A stretch of DNA of 64,000 nt, taken from contig NZ_JBFRFW010000001.1 in NCBI RefSeq assembly GCF_052115025.1, forward strand, positions 648,273 through 712,272, in the 5' to 3' direction. Below are positions 33,928-43,303 of this stretch, piece after piece. This DNA comes from Bradyrhizobium_A sp052115025 (lineage in GTDB: Bacteria > Pseudomonadota > Alphaproteobacteria > Rhizobiales > Xanthobacteraceae). Each line of letters begins with the position of its first letter. Position 1 is the stretch's first letter. The position numbers and the translations under genes were made by a program. The notes beneath the pieces were generated by a model. The model did not search any database. It was not told where the DNA came from and worked only from the letters and a program-made list of their open reading frames with translations.

Positions 33928-34869
33928 CTAAGCCGCAGTGAGAAACCGCGTCACCGCGCTCGTGAATTCTGCCGGCCGTTCGACGTTCAGCAGGTGGACG
34001 CCAGGCAGCAGCGTCAGCGTGGCGCCGGGGATGGTTGCTGCGATCGCTTCACTGTGGCTCGCCAGGGTCACCTTGTCGTCCTTCCCGCCGATCACCAGTG
34101 TGGGCGCGGTGATGAGGGCAATGGTGCGACGCAGATCGCTGTCGCGGACAGCCGCGTAACATCCCGCAAGGCCTTGTGGCGGAGTTGCCAGGACCATGGC
34201 GCGAAACCTATCGACGATCTCGTTCGGCCCTGTGAGCATCGCTTCGGGAAACCAGTTGTGCATGAACATGTCTGCAGCGGCCGACATGTCCTTGGCCGCG
34301 AGAACCGCGCGAATCTGCTCGTCGAAATAGGATGCCGGTCCAAGATGGGGCGCGGTGTTGGAGAGGATGAGGCGCTCGATCCGATCAGGCGCGTGGATGC
34401 CCAGCCACTGCCCGACCCAACCGCCCAGCGACAGACCGCAAAAATGAACGCGAGCGAACTGAAGGGAATCGAGCAGCTCGATGACATCACGCCCCAGCCG
34501 GTCGACCGAATAGGCCCCTACCGGAACGCTGGATCCGCCATGACCGCGATAGTCATAGCGCAGCACGCGAAACGTCTCGGACAGTTTTGCCACCTGCCCA
34601 TCCCACATGTGCAGCGACGTCGCGATGGAGTTCGCCAGCACGAGCACTGGCCGGCCCTCTGCGCCCTCCAGCGTGTAGGCAATGCGGCAACCATCGCCGG
34701 TGGTGAAATGGCGGACGTCAGTCATCTGATCCTCATGTTTGATCTGGTTGGGCGGCGTGATCGTTTGGGTCGAGGGCCGGTCGCCACCCCCGGCCATCGC
34801 CGCGGGCGGCAGCACAAGGGCGGCGGCACCGAGCGCCAAGGCGGCGCGGCGCGTCACGAAACTGGCCAT
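33928..34869 (-). CDS. alpha/beta hydrolase, enol-lactonase-like, exported
   Basis: A 313-residue protein. The first ~28 residues (MASFVTRRAALALGAAALVL...AMA) form a signal peptide with a twin arginine, possibly Tat. The hydrolase domain resembles 3-oxoadipate enol-lactonase: NSIATSLHMWDGQVAKL, RYDYRGHGGSS, HFCGLSLGGWVGQWLG (nucleophile serine), GGKDDKVTL (Asp) and GVHLLNVERP (His). PcaD itself is cytoplasmic, so the signal is unusual; an internal start at MTDVRHFTTGDG would give a cytoplasmic form of family length. It is divergent from a LysR gene with a palindrome between. Confidence 0.88.
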   Translation of the reverse strand: MASFVTRRAALALGAAALVLPPAAMAGGGDRPSTQTITPPNQIKHEDQMTDVRHFTTGDGCRIAYTLEGAEGRPVLVLANSIATSLHMWDGQVAKLSETFRVLRYDYRGHGGSSVPVGAYSVDRLGRDVIELLDSLQFARVHFCGLSLGGWVGQWLGIHAPDRIERLILSNTAPHLGPASYFDEQIRAVLAAKDMSAAADMFMHNWFPEAMLTGPNEIVDRFRAMVLATPPQGLAGCYAAVRDSDLRRTIALITAPTLVIGGKDDKVTLASHSEAIAATIPGATLTLLPGVHLLNVERPAEFTSAVTRFLTAA

Positions 34870-34984
34870 GCTTGGTCTCTTTCGGGGAGGCGTTGAGGAG
34901 ATTCCATCCAGCGACGAGGAGCCCCGTCCCCCGCTCCGCTTGGTCTGGCACAACTAGACCTCGTCAACGTCAGATAAAATTACT

Positions 34985-35000
34985 ATGATTGAGCAATCAT
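34985..35000. promoter_or_regulatory. 16-bp palindrome, candidate LysR operator
   Basis: ATGATTG-AG-CAATCAT is a perfect inverted repeat 18 bases before the LysR start and 116 bases before the divergent hydrolase start. The position and the ATTG...CAAT core fit a LysR-type recognition site. Confidence 0.65.
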
Positions 35001-35017
35001 TGTAGGATTTTAAAACA

Positions 35018-35920
35018 ATGCAAGGGCTCAAGCTTCACGACCTCCGGTGCTTTGCCGCCGTCGCGACCGAGGGCAGCTTCCAGGCCGCAGCCATTGCCTT
35101 GAACCGATCCCACCCATCCGTCTTCGCTGCCGTTGCACGCCTCGAGCAGATCCTGGGCCTGACCCTGCTCGACCGCAGCGCCTATCGGGCGGGCCTCACG
35201 GACGCAGGCCGCATGTTCCTCGCACGCGCACAACTGGCGCTCCGCGAGTTCGACCATCTGCGAACCTATGCCGACCAGCTGGCGAGCGGCGAGGAGACGG
35301 TGCTGCGCATCGTCATCGGCGATCTCTGCCCGCGCCCGCGGCTCCTCGGCCTGCTAAGCCGGTTCTTTGCCGAACACCACCGCACACGCCTGCACCTGGC
35401 CTACGAGGCGGTCAGCGGCCCGCTCGAACGGCTGATGGAAGGCGATGCGGACCTCGTCTTCCATCACGCGGATCCTTCCGACCCGCACCTCGAGCGGATC
35501 GATCTGTGCGAGGTGGTCTTTGTACCGGTGGCGGCTCCCGGATTCCTGACATTCGAGCATCAGCACGACATCACCCCGGAGCAGATGCGCCCCTTCACCC
35601 AGGGCGTGATTCGCGACACCGCACGGCGTCCGTCCTCGGAGGGTTATTTCCTCATCGACGGTGCGCATCTGTGCTCCGCACCGGACCATCTGATGAAGAA
35701 AGAACTGATTCTCCACGGACTGGCCTGGGGCCATCTGCCGGCGTGGCTCATCAAGGACGAGCTGGAGGACGGAAGGCTGATCTCGATCGCCAACGCCCAT
35801 TTGCCTGGCCGGACGGAGGCCGCGGCTGTGATACGCCGGCGTGACCGGCCTCACGGGCCCGTCGCCGAGGCGCTTTGGCATCATCTCCAGGCAGAAGCGA
35901 CGTCCGGCGACGAATGGTAA
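35018..35920 (+). CDS. LysR family transcriptional regulator
   Basis: A 300-residue LysR regulator. The N-terminal winged helix is LHDLRCFAAVATEGSFQAAAIALNRSHPSVFAAVARLEQILGLTLLDR. The serine-for-glutamine start of the recognition helix (RSHPSVFAAV instead of SQPAVS) is somewhat unusual. The effector domain begins near residue 90 (VLRIVIGDLCPRPRLLGLLSRF). It is divergent from the exported alpha/beta hydrolase and probably controls it and itself through the palindrome at 34985-35000. Ligand unknown. Confidence 0.92.
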   Translation: MQGLKLHDLRCFAAVATEGSFQAAAIALNRSHPSVFAAVARLEQILGLTLLDRSAYRAGLTDAGRMFLARAQLALREFDHLRTYADQLASGEETVLRIVIGDLCPRPRLLGLLSRFFAEHHRTRLHLAYEAVSGPLERLMEGDADLVFHHADPSDPHLERIDLCEVVFVPVAAPGFLTFEHQHDITPEQMRPFTQGVIRDTARRPSSEGYFLIDGAHLCSAPDHLMKKELILHGLAWGHLPAWLIKDELEDGRLISIANAHLPGRTEAAAVIRRRDRPHGPVAEALWHHLQAEATSGDEW

Positions 35921-36104
35921 AGACCTCAAGCGTCATGACGACCCACGCACTGTACGCCATCGTGTCTCGTGTGATGACGCCAGCCCTTCCTTCAACACCG
36001 CCTCACGCCATGGCCTCTCGACCTTTACGTGCCAGAGGCGCATTGTCATGGACAACCTCCACACAGTTCACAGTGAAAGCTGCGGCACGCGCAAGAATGG
36101 CTTC

Positions 36105-36632
36105 ATGAGCATCGACATCGAGATTCTGAACGGCGACGCCGCATGGCCCGTGGCCGAACCGCTGCTGACCGCGGTCTGGCCTGCCGCGGTGAAGGCGGCG
36201 CTGCCCTGGGGGCAGGTGACGTTCGCACGCGCGGATTTCCGCGTGCTGGTAGAAGCGGACGATGCCGGCCTCGTCTGTCATGTCGGGCTCTATCGTCGCA
36301 ACGCGACGCTGAACGGCCGCGCCGCCCATATCGGCGGCGTCGGCGGCGTGGTCACCCGCGCTGATCACCGCCGCCGTGGCCTTGCGAACATCGCGCTCAA
36401 TGCGGCGACCCAGACGCTCAGGCACGAAGGTTCGCTCGGCTTTGCGTTGCTGTTCTCCGAACCCACGACGGTCGCGTTCTTCCAGGCACGCGGCTGGCAC
36501 GCGTTCGAAGGCGAGATTCTCGCCGAACAGCCGGCGGGGCATGGCCGCTTCGACCTACTGACGCCGATGGTGTTCGATCTCGTGCAGAAACCACGTAAGG
36601 GCGTGATCGACCTCTGCGGCCTGCCGTGGTGA
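36105..36632 (+). CDS. GNAT family N-acetyltransferase (NodA-like outline)
   Basis: A 175-residue GNAT-type protein. The core is VCHVGLYRRNATLNGRAAHIGGVGGVVTRADHRRRGLANIALNAATQTL, in which HRRRGLA forms the CoA loop, followed by FALLFSEPTTVAFFQARGW. The order of blocks recalls NodA-like acyltransferases, but similarity is too general to claim that function. I used the ATG at 36105; an upstream in-frame ATG at 36048 would add 19 residues. It stands alone between a LysR gene and a MATE gene, without an obvious partner. Confidence 0.8.
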   Translation: MSIDIEILNGDAAWPVAEPLLTAVWPAAVKAALPWGQVTFARADFRVLVEADDAGLVCHVGLYRRNATLNGRAAHIGGVGGVVTRADHRRRGLANIALNAATQTLRHEGSLGFALLFSEPTTVAFFQARGWHAFEGEILAEQPAGHGRFDLLTPMVFDLVQKPRKGVIDLCGLPW

Positions 36633-36809
36633 CGGCGCGCCCGCGCCCTTCCGTTACGCGACGCCTGATCGCATGGCTCATATACCCTGCCGCATGCCCG
36701 CAGGCATGTTGATGGCCCACCGCGCCTTGCGAAGCTCCCGGACAGCCTGTCAAATGCCGGTGCGCTGGTACGATCGCGGCCGGCGCCAACGACCTATCAG
36801 GGAGACGTC

Positions 36810-38228
36810 ATGACGGATCTGGGGGCGGCCGAGCTGCAGGCGATCGAGGCGCCTTCGCTCGCAACTGTCCGCATCTCCGATCCATTGCTCGACGGCCCGA
36901 TCCTGTCGACGCTGCTGAGATTGACTGCGCCCAATGTGGTCGCGCTGTCGGTCGGCGTCTGCGTCGCGATCGCTGAGACGTCATATGTCGGCCGGCTCGG
37001 CATCGAACCGTTGGCTGCGATGGCGCTGGTGTTTCCGTTCGTCATTCTCACCATGACGATGTCCGGCGGCGCGATGGGCGGCGGCGTTGCCTCCGCGATC
37101 GCCCGAGCGCTCGGCGCAGGAGATACGGAACGCGCCAATGTGCTGGCGCTCCACGCCATCCTGATCGGCGCCTGTTTCGGCCTGACCTTCACCGTCGGCA
37201 TGCTGAGCTTCGGCCCGCGCCTGCTCGCATTGCTCGGCGGCCGCGGGCGGGTCCTGACAGAGGCGATCGGCTACATCGAGATCTTCTTCGGCGGCGCCAT
37301 CGTGCCATGGCTGATGAACACGATGACCTCGATCCTGCGCGGCACCGGCAACATGCGACTGCCGTCGACGCTGATCCTGTTGTCTGCGGCGATCCAGATC
37401 ACGCTCGGCGGCGCGCTCGGTCTCGGTCTCGGCCCGATCCCGCGGTTCGGCATGCGCGGCGTCGCCTGCGGCACGCTGATCGCCTTCGCCACCGGCCTGT
37501 CCATCAGTTTCTGGTATCTGCTCAGCGGTCGCGGCCGGCTCAACCTGCGCCATGCGCCGTTGCGCTTTCGCGCCGAAATGTTCGTCGACATTCTCAAGGT
37601 CGGCGCGATCGCCTGCTTCTCGCCGCTGCAGTCGGTGCTGGCGATCACGATCTTCACCCACATGCTCGCCCGCTTCGGCACCGAGGTGCTCGCCGGCTAT
37701 GGCATTGGCGCGCGGCTTGAGTTCATGCTCACCTCGATCGCGTTCGCCGTCGGCGTTGCCTCCGTGCCGATGGTCGGCATGGCGATCGGCGCCGGACGCA
37801 TCGCGCGGGCGCGGCAGGTCGCATGGACCGGCGGCACCATCGCCTTCGCGGCAGTTGCCGTCGCCGGCATGATCATTGCCGCCTTTCCCTGGCTGTGGGT
37901 CAGCCTTTTCACCGACGATCCCGGCGTGCGCGCGGCGAGCTACCATTATCTCACGATCGCCGCTCCGCTGTACGCGTTTATCGGCCTCAACATCTCGCTG
38001 TATTTCTCCTCGCAAGGAGCAGCGAAGATTCTCGGCCCGGTGCTGTCGCAGACGGCACGCCTGATCTTCATCGCGGTCGGCAGCATGTGGCTGGTCTCGA
38101 CCGGCGCCACCGTGACGGGGTTTTTCGTCCTCGCAGCCTGCTCGATGGTGCTGCTGGGGCTGTCGTGCGCGGTCGCGGTCAAGCTGACGTCATGGTACCC
38201 AGACAGCTCCCGGAGCCGTCGCACCTAG
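36810..38228 (+). CDS. MATE family efflux transporter
   Basis: A 472-residue protein with about twelve membrane helices in two homologous halves. Both halves show the MATE pattern (PFVILTMTMSGGAMGGGVASAIARALGAGD in the first, SIAFAVGVASVPMVGMAIGAGRIARARQ in the second). Such transporters use Na+ or H+ gradients to export drugs, organic cations or siderophores. GGGAGACG precedes the ATG. Substrate unknown. The gene stands alone and converges on the DUF3095 gene. Confidence 0.92.
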   Translation: MTDLGAAELQAIEAPSLATVRISDPLLDGPILSTLLRLTAPNVVALSVGVCVAIAETSYVGRLGIEPLAAMALVFPFVILTMTMSGGAMGGGVASAIARALGAGDTERANVLALHAILIGACFGLTFTVGMLSFGPRLLALLGGRGRVLTEAIGYIEIFFGGAIVPWLMNTMTSILRGTGNMRLPSTLILLSAAIQITLGGALGLGLGPIPRFGMRGVACGTLIAFATGLSISFWYLLSGRGRLNLRHAPLRFRAEMFVDILKVGAIACFSPLQSVLAITIFTHMLARFGTEVLAGYGIGARLEFMLTSIAFAVGVASVPMVGMAIGAGRIARARQVAWTGGTIAFAAVAVAGMIIAAFPWLWVSLFTDDPGVRAASYHYLTIAAPLYAFIGLNISLYFSSQGAAKILGPVLSQTARLIFIAVGSMWLVSTGATVTGFFVLAACSMVLLGLSCAVAVKLTSWYPDSSRSRRT

Positions 38229-38303
38229 TGTGGTGAATCTGACATTCGCTTCAGCATCGCCGCGGCGGTTGCTGCAAATGCAGCGAACTTGCGAACCGGG
38301 ACC

Positions 38304-39443
38304 CTAGCCCGCCGCCTTCAGCGCGGTGGCCGCGGAGGCGTAGCCACCGCGCGCGCCATCGATGAAATGAACGTGGTTGCTGCGCGTCGGCGACAGCGTG
38401 AAGCAGGTCATCATCGCCGCATCCTGCCGATGCAGCCCGTAGCGTACCGCCCCCGCCGCTGCGGCCTCGGCGAGGCGACGCTCGAGCTCCTGCTCAAGCT
38501 CGGGCGTGCAATCGACAACCATGCGCAGGGCGTCGTCGAATTTGCGGAAATCCGAGTTGGCGACCACCTGCTCCACATAGGTCCTGGGCTTGAAGCCGCC
38601 GACGCTGATGCCGAAACGCATGATCAGGAAGGCAAACAGTGAAAAGCCGAGCAGCGAGGCGCGGCGCAGCAGCAACGGCCCGCGATGCGCGGCCCGCGCC
38701 TCGTAGTCGAGCCCGTCCGGCGGCCAGGTCAGCGGCGGACCGCCTTGCGGCACCGGCCGGCCGGCATCAGGACTGTGATCGATCAGGGCGACCACATCCT
38801 CGATGACCCCCCGAAACGCTGCGGCCGTCGCCTGCCGGCCCGGCAACACCAGGACAGAGAGAATCAGGCCGCGCGAGGCTGGAATCTCGGCGAAGCGGCA
38901 CGACAGGCCGGTCAGGTCCGGTACGGCACCAGACGGCACCGGCGGGATGGCGAACTCGCCGCGTTTCATCGCGGCGTCGACCCAACCGAGCCCGCCCCCG
39001 GAAAACATCGCATAGGACACATCCGGCGATGGCGCATAGCGCGCCACCCGGACGTCCAGCCCCTGCGCCCGCACCGCCCGCATGGGGACGGCGGCCGTGC
39101 GCATCACGAGGTCGAGGTCCGCCTTGACCCAGGCCGCCGTCGCGGCGAGCGCGGCACAGGCCTCCTCAGCCTGTGCCGGAGCGACCGCGAAGCTGGCGCC
39201 ATCGCCACCAAAGACGAACGGAAACTCCTGCTCGCCCAGGGCATTGGTCACCGCCGCGATCACCGCCGCACCGGCCATGTTGACGGCCTTGTAACGCTGC
39301 TCGGCGATCGCCCGGGTCGAATCGACGATATCGGCAGAGCCGATGATCCAGTCATCGGGCAGTGGAACATAGAGCGCCGGGTCCATCAGGTTACGAAAGC
39401 CGTGGAAGACCGGCACGCCGGGATAGAAAGCGTCTCGTTTCAT
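38304..39443 (-). CDS. DUF3095 family protein
   Basis: A 379-residue protein matching the uncharacterised DUF3095 family: WIIGSADIVDSTRAIAEQRYKAVNMAGAAVIAAV, FPFVFGGDGASFAVAP and the C-terminal GAVRYGLHRQDAAMMTCFTLSP. The IVDSTRAI and FGGDGASF elements look like the metal-binding strands of class III nucleotide cyclases, so a cyclase-related fold is plausible; this is inference. No membrane helix is clear apart from a short hydrophobic stretch (LLGFSLFAFLIM) near residue 275. The start ATG begins MKRDAFYPGVPVF. Confidence 0.85.
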   Translation of the reverse strand: MKRDAFYPGVPVFHGFRNLMDPALYVPLPDDWIIGSADIVDSTRAIAEQRYKAVNMAGAAVIAAVTNALGEQEFPFVFGGDGASFAVAPAQAEEACAALAATAAWVKADLDLVMRTAAVPMRAVRAQGLDVRVARYAPSPDVSYAMFSGGGLGWVDAAMKRGEFAIPPVPSGAVPDLTGLSCRFAEIPASRGLILSVLVLPGRQATAAAFRGVIEDVVALIDHSPDAGRPVPQGGPPLTWPPDGLDYEARAAHRGPLLLRRASLLGFSLFAFLIMRFGISVGGFKPRTYVEQVVANSDFRKFDDALRMVVDCTPELEQELERRLAEAAAAGAVRYGLHRQDAAMMTCFTLSPTRSNHVHFIDGARGGYASAATALKAAG

Positions 39444-39867
39444 GCCCAGCTCCAGAACCCCTTGTTTGCAATCGATCTTTTGCCGACGAGGCGCATCGTG
39501 GGAGGCCAGGGACGGCCGCGGTCGCCGGAAGTGGTGCGCATCATCACCATTGCTGGTTTTATCGCCTTGAAAAGACCATGGCCGATATGTTTCTTGTTAT
39601 GTCAGCACCTGCCGGTCGAGTCTGTTTTTTTGACACTCCCGATCGAGCCGGGCGCAACCTGCAATTGTCGCTACGTCATTCAATTGTCGCCATCGAGGCC
39701 TTCCACGTCATGCTCTTGCAAGCTATCTGACCGAGGTTCGGTCTCGCGTTCCGTTGCCTGAACATCATCTGTCCCATCTCGGATCCGGAGTCTTGTCTGC
39801 GGTCTGCCCCATCGAGCTTCACCGAGGGCTCCTCGATCCCTGCTTCCTCCATTGAACGGCTCCCCTT
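39444..39867. other. 424-base gap between DUF3095 and DUF2147 genes
   Basis: Divergent upstream region of both genes. A 50-codon frame beginning MADMFLVMSAP is open in the middle but has no ribosome site or family likeness. Lower GC around 39570-39680 (with a run of seven T) is consistent with promoters. No strong palindrome is seen. Confidence 0.3.
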
Positions 39868-40335
39868 ATGCGAATCGACGTCCGCTCTGCTGTCAACTCC
39901 GCCTTCTCGTTGTTCGTGCTCGCTGTGCTCCTGGTCGGCACCCCTGCCTCGGTTCGTGCCGCACCGGACAGTGGCCCTGTCGGCTACTGGCTGACCCAGG
40001 CCGGTGACGCCAAGGTGCAGGTGAGCCGTTGCGGCGGCGGCCTCTGCGGCAAGGTGGTCTGGCTGCGTGAGCCGATCGACAGCGCCACCGGTCAGCCCCA
40101 GGCAGACAACAAGAATCCCGATCCCTCGCTGCGCAACCGGCCAATCATCGGCCTCCAGCTGTTTCTCGATATGCAGCAATCCGCCGCCAACAGCTGGAGC
40201 GGTCGCATCTACAACGCCGATGACGGCCAGAGCTACGCCAGCACGGTCACGGCGCTCGATCAGGGACGGCTGGAGGTGCGCGGCTGCGTCGGAGCGCTGT
40301 GCGGCTCCGAGATCTGGACGCGAACCACGCGCTGA
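39868..40335 (+). CDS. DUF2147 family secreted protein
   Basis: A 155-residue protein with a signal peptide (SVFAVLAVLL-type core: AFSLFVLAVLLVGTPASVRA), followed by a DUF2147 domain: GYWLTQAGDAKVQVSRCGGGLCGKVVWL, QADNKNPDPSLRNRPIIGLQLF and SGRIYNADDGQSYASTV, ending with RGCVGALCGSEIWTR. Two cysteine pairs (CGGGLC and CVGALC) probably form disulfides in the periplasm. DUF2147 proteins have a lipocalin-like barrel and unknown ligands. It is a single-gene unit with a hairpin downstream. Confidence 0.9.
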   Translation: MRIDVRSAVNSAFSLFVLAVLLVGTPASVRAAPDSGPVGYWLTQAGDAKVQVSRCGGGLCGKVVWLREPIDSATGQPQADNKNPDPSLRNRPIIGLQLFLDMQQSAANSWSGRIYNADDGQSYASTVTALDQGRLEVRGCVGALCGSEIWTRTTR

Positions 40336-40384
40336 TCCGCGCTGCGGCGGGCAATCATCGCACCGCATTTCGTCTCGTTTGTGC

Positions 40385-40408
40385 AAGGCCGGCCTCTGCG
40401 CCGGCCTT
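40385..40408. terminator. hairpin between DUF2147 and korB genes
   Basis: AAGGCCGGC and GCCGGCCTT pair around CTCTGC between two convergent genes. The A and T ends suit a bidirectional terminator, though the T-tract is short. Confidence 0.6.
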
Positions 40409-40415
40409 GTCCGTT

Positions 40416-41471
40416 TCAGCGCAGGCTGGCGTTGATCTGCTCCAGAATGGTGGAGCCTGGGCATAGCGCGCGTTCATCGAGCTGATTGAGCGGCGTCGCC
40501 ACCGTGTCGAGGTTGGTGTGCAGATCGTCGGCCTCCGCCTCCACATACAGCAGCCCGGTGACGATCACCCCCTCCGCAGCATGGCGCTGCAGGAAGTTCA
40601 TCGCCGCCAGACGGTCGTGCGGATCGTAGTCGTCGTTCAGCTTGCGCAACGACAGCACGGTGCCGTCGTGCTGGGTCACCGCGGCGACGCGACCGGGAGC
40701 ATAATCCACGGTAATCGGATCGCGGCCGACCATGATGTCGAGCGCGTTCACCGCTTCATTGTGCTCGCGGACATAGTCGAGGCTTTTGGTCGAGCCTGCG
40801 TGATTGTTGAACGCGATGCACGGCGAAATGACGTCGATGAAAGCTGCGCCTTTGTGCTGGATCGCCGCCTTGATCAGCGGCACCAGCTGGCTCTTGTCGC
40901 CGGAGAAGCTGCGGGCGACGAACGTCGCCCCGAGCTGCAGCGCCATCGCCACGAGATCAATCGAGCTGTCGCTGTTGACGGCGCCCTTCTTGGACTTCGA
41001 GCCGCGGTCGGCCGTTGCCGAGAACTGCCCCTTGGTCAATCCATACACGCCGTTGTTCTCGACGATATAGACCATGTTGACCGCGCGCCGCATGGCGTGC
41101 GCGAACTGACCGAAGCCGATCGAGGCGGAATCGCCGTCGCCGGAGACGCCGAGATAGATCAGGTCGCGGTTGGCGAGGTTGGCGCCGGTGAGCACCGACG
41201 GCATGCGGCCGTGAGCGGAGTTGAAGCCGTGGGAGGCGCCGAGAAAATAGTCCGGCGTTTTCGACGAGCAGCCGATACCGGAAATCTTCGCCACACGGTG
41301 CGGCTCGATCGACAGCTCGAAGCAGGCCTCGATGATCGCAGCCGAAATCGAATCGTGGCCACAGCCCGCGCACAGCGTCGAGGTCGAGGCCTCATAGTCG
41401 CGCCGGGTGAAGCCGATGTCGTTTTTCGGCAGGGACGGATGGTGGAACCTGGGCTTCGCCAGATAGGTCAT
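40416..41471 (-). CDS. korB: 2-oxoacid:ferredoxin oxidoreductase beta subunit
   Basis: The 351-residue thiamine-diphosphate subunit. CAGCGHDSISAAIIEA and SGDGDSASIGFGQFAHAMRRAVNMVYIVENNGVYGLTKGQFSAT make up the ThDP/Mg site. CGxGxD-type cysteines probably bind the [4Fe-4S] cluster. With the alpha subunit it oxidatively decarboxylates a 2-oxoacid, probably 2-oxoglutarate, to the acyl-CoA with reduction of ferredoxin. Its start overlaps the alpha-subunit stop by 4 bp (ATGA). Confidence 0.92.
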   Translation of the reverse strand: MTYLAKPRFHHPSLPKNDIGFTRRDYEASTSTLCAGCGHDSISAAIIEACFELSIEPHRVAKISGIGCSSKTPDYFLGASHGFNSAHGRMPSVLTGANLANRDLIYLGVSGDGDSASIGFGQFAHAMRRAVNMVYIVENNGVYGLTKGQFSATADRGSKSKKGAVNSDSSIDLVAMALQLGATFVARSFSGDKSQLVPLIKAAIQHKGAAFIDVISPCIAFNNHAGSTKSLDYVREHNEAVNALDIMVGRDPITVDYAPGRVAAVTQHDGTVLSLRKLNDDYDPHDRLAAMNFLQRHAAEGVIVTGLLYVEAEADDLHTNLDTVATPLNQLDERALCPGSTILEQINASLR

Positions 41472-43303
41472 GACAGCGCCTTTCGCAACGGCGTGACGTT
41501 CAGGGTATCGAGCCGATCGCTGATGGCGCCGGCGATGAAGCGGGCCGTGATCGAGGTGCCGTCGAAATGCAGCACCGGCACCAGCCGCACGGGATCGATG
41601 CCGAACTCGTTGACGATCAGCGAGCGCAGCTGGGCGTCGCGGTTCTGCTCGACCACGAATACGAAGTCGTGATCGGCGACAAAGCTCGCGACGTCCTGGT
41701 GAAACGGGAAGGCGCGGATTCGCATCAGGTCGAGGGCGTGGCCGCGACGGGCGAGGATCTCGGCGGCTTCACTCATCGCCGGCGCCGTGGAGCCGTAATA
41801 GATCACGCCGAAGCGCGTGCTCTTCTCGGCGTTGATGCGCAGCGGTCGCGGCAGGATGGCCTTGGCGGTCTCGAGCTTGCGCAGCAGCCGCTGCATGCCC
41901 TCGACATAGGTCGCCCCGTTCTCCGAGTAGCGGGCGCGGGCGTCATGCGAAGTGCCGCGGGTGAAGAAGGTACCCTTGGTCGGATGGGTGCCGGGATAGG
42001 TGCGATAGCCGATGCCGTCGCCATCGACGTCCATGTAACGTCCGAAATCCCTGGCCTTGTCGAGCTCTGTCGCCGACAGCACCTTGCCGCGGTCGTATTT
42101 GCGGCTGTCGTCCCAGGTCAGCGGCCGGCACAGGCGATGGTTCATGCCGATATCGAGGTCGAGCATCACGAACACCGGCGTCTGCAGCCGGTCGGCGAAA
42201 TCGAAGGCGCTGGCGCCGAACTCGAAGGCCTCGGTGGCGTCCTCCGGCAGCAGCAGCACGTGCTTGGTATCGCCATGGGAGGCATAGGCACAGTTGATCA
42301 GGTCGCACTGCTGGGTACGGGTCGGCATGCCGGTCGAGGGACCGGCGCGCTGGACATCGAACACCACCGTCGGGATTTCAGCGAAATACGCCATGCCCAG
42401 GAACTCCTGCATCAGCGAGATGCCGGGGCCGGAGGTTGCGGTGAAGGCGCGGGCACCGTTCCACGACGCGCCGATCACCATGCCGATCGACGCGATCTCG
42501 TCCTCGGCCTGCACGATGGCATAGCGCGCCTGCTTGGTTTCCGGATCGCGCCGGAATTTGGAGCAGTAGCGGCTGAAGTTTTCGGCCAACGAGGAAGACG
42601 GCGTAATCGGGTACCAGGCGCAGACCGTCGCGCCACCATAGACAGCACCGAGCGCCGCTGCCGTATTGCCCTCGATCAGGATGCGGTTGCCGACCTTGTC
42701 GGTGCGTTTGAGACGCAGCCCGAGCGGGCAGTTGAAGTGGGTTGTGGCGTAGTCTCGCCCGAGGTACAGCGCATGAATGTTGGGCGCAATCAGCTTGTCC
42801 TTGCCCTTGTACTGCTCGCCAACCAGCTTCTCCAACTCGGTGAAGTCCATGTCGAACAGCGCGGACAGCGCGCCGATGCAGATGATGTTCTTGAACAGCT
42901 GACGCTGGCGCGGATCGCTGTACTCGGCATTGCAGATCTGCGTCAGCGGCAGGCCGATCACCGTGATGTCGGAGCGCAACTGCCCCGGCGGCAGCGGCCG
43001 TGTCGAATCGTAGACGAGATAGCCATCCGGCTCGATCGAGATCACGTCCGCGTTGAAGGTCTGCGGATTCATCGCCACCATGACGTCGGTGCCGCCGCGG
43101 GCGCCGAGATGGCCGGCTTCCGTGACCCGAATCTCGAACCAGGTCGGCAGACCCTGGATGTTGGAGGGGAAGACGTTGCGCGGCGAGATCGGAATGCCCA
43201 TGCGCATGATGGCGCGGGCGAACATCTCGTTGGCGCTGGCCGAGCCTGAGCCGTTGACGTTGGCGAAGCGGATGACGAAGTCGTTGACGGCAGTTAACGG
43301 CAT
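41468..43303 (-). CDS. korA: 2-oxoacid:acceptor oxidoreductase alpha subunit (gamma-alpha fusion)
   Basis: A 611-residue fused gamma-alpha subunit. Residues 1 to about 190 form the gamma domain (FANVNGSGSASANEMFARAI; EIRVTEAGHLGARGGTDVMVAMN). The alpha pyrimidine-binding domain starts near GNTAAALGAVYGGATVCAWYPITPSSSLAE, followed by SIGMVIGASWNGARAFTATSGPGISLM. The N-terminal gamma order and the YPITPSS motif are those of 2-oxoglutarate/2-oxoacid oxidoreductases. The 2-oxoglutarate assignment is by family. It overlaps the upstream flavoprotein gene by 10 bp and korB by 4 bp. Confidence 0.93.
   Translation of the reverse strand: MPLTAVNDFVIRFANVNGSGSASANEMFARAIMRMGIPISPRNVFPSNIQGLPTWFEIRVTEAGHLGARGGTDVMVAMNPQTFNADVISIEPDGYLVYDSTRPLPPGQLRSDITVIGLPLTQICNAEYSDPRQRQLFKNIICIGALSALFDMDFTELEKLVGEQYKGKDKLIAPNIHALYLGRDYATTHFNCPLGLRLKRTDKVGNRILIEGNTAAALGAVYGGATVCAWYPITPSSSLAENFSRYCSKFRRDPETKQARYAIVQAEDEIASIGMVIGASWNGARAFTATSGPGISLMQEFLGMAYFAEIPTVVFDVQRAGPSTGMPTRTQQCDLINCAYASHGDTKHVLLLPEDATEAFEFGASAFDFADRLQTPVFVMLDLDIGMNHRLCRPLTWDDSRKYDRGKVLSATELDKARDFGRYMDVDGDGIGYRTYPGTHPTKGTFFTRGTSHDARARYSENGATYVEGMQRLLRKLETAKAILPRPLRINAEKSTRFGVIYYGSTAPAMSEAAEILARRGHALDLMRIRAFPFHQDVASFVADHDFVFVVEQNRDAQLRSLIVNEFGIDPVRLVPVLHFDGTSITARFIAGAISDRLDTLNVTPLRKALS

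Noticed and set aside
39578..39730. 50-codon frame MADMFLVMSAP in the DUF3095/DUF2147 gap
   Set aside because: No ribosome site, no recognisable family, and located in a divergent promoter region.
41567..43249. 560-codon forward frame opposite korA
   Set aside because: Arg/His/Gln-rich composition typical of an antisense frame; korA on the other strand has all family motifs.
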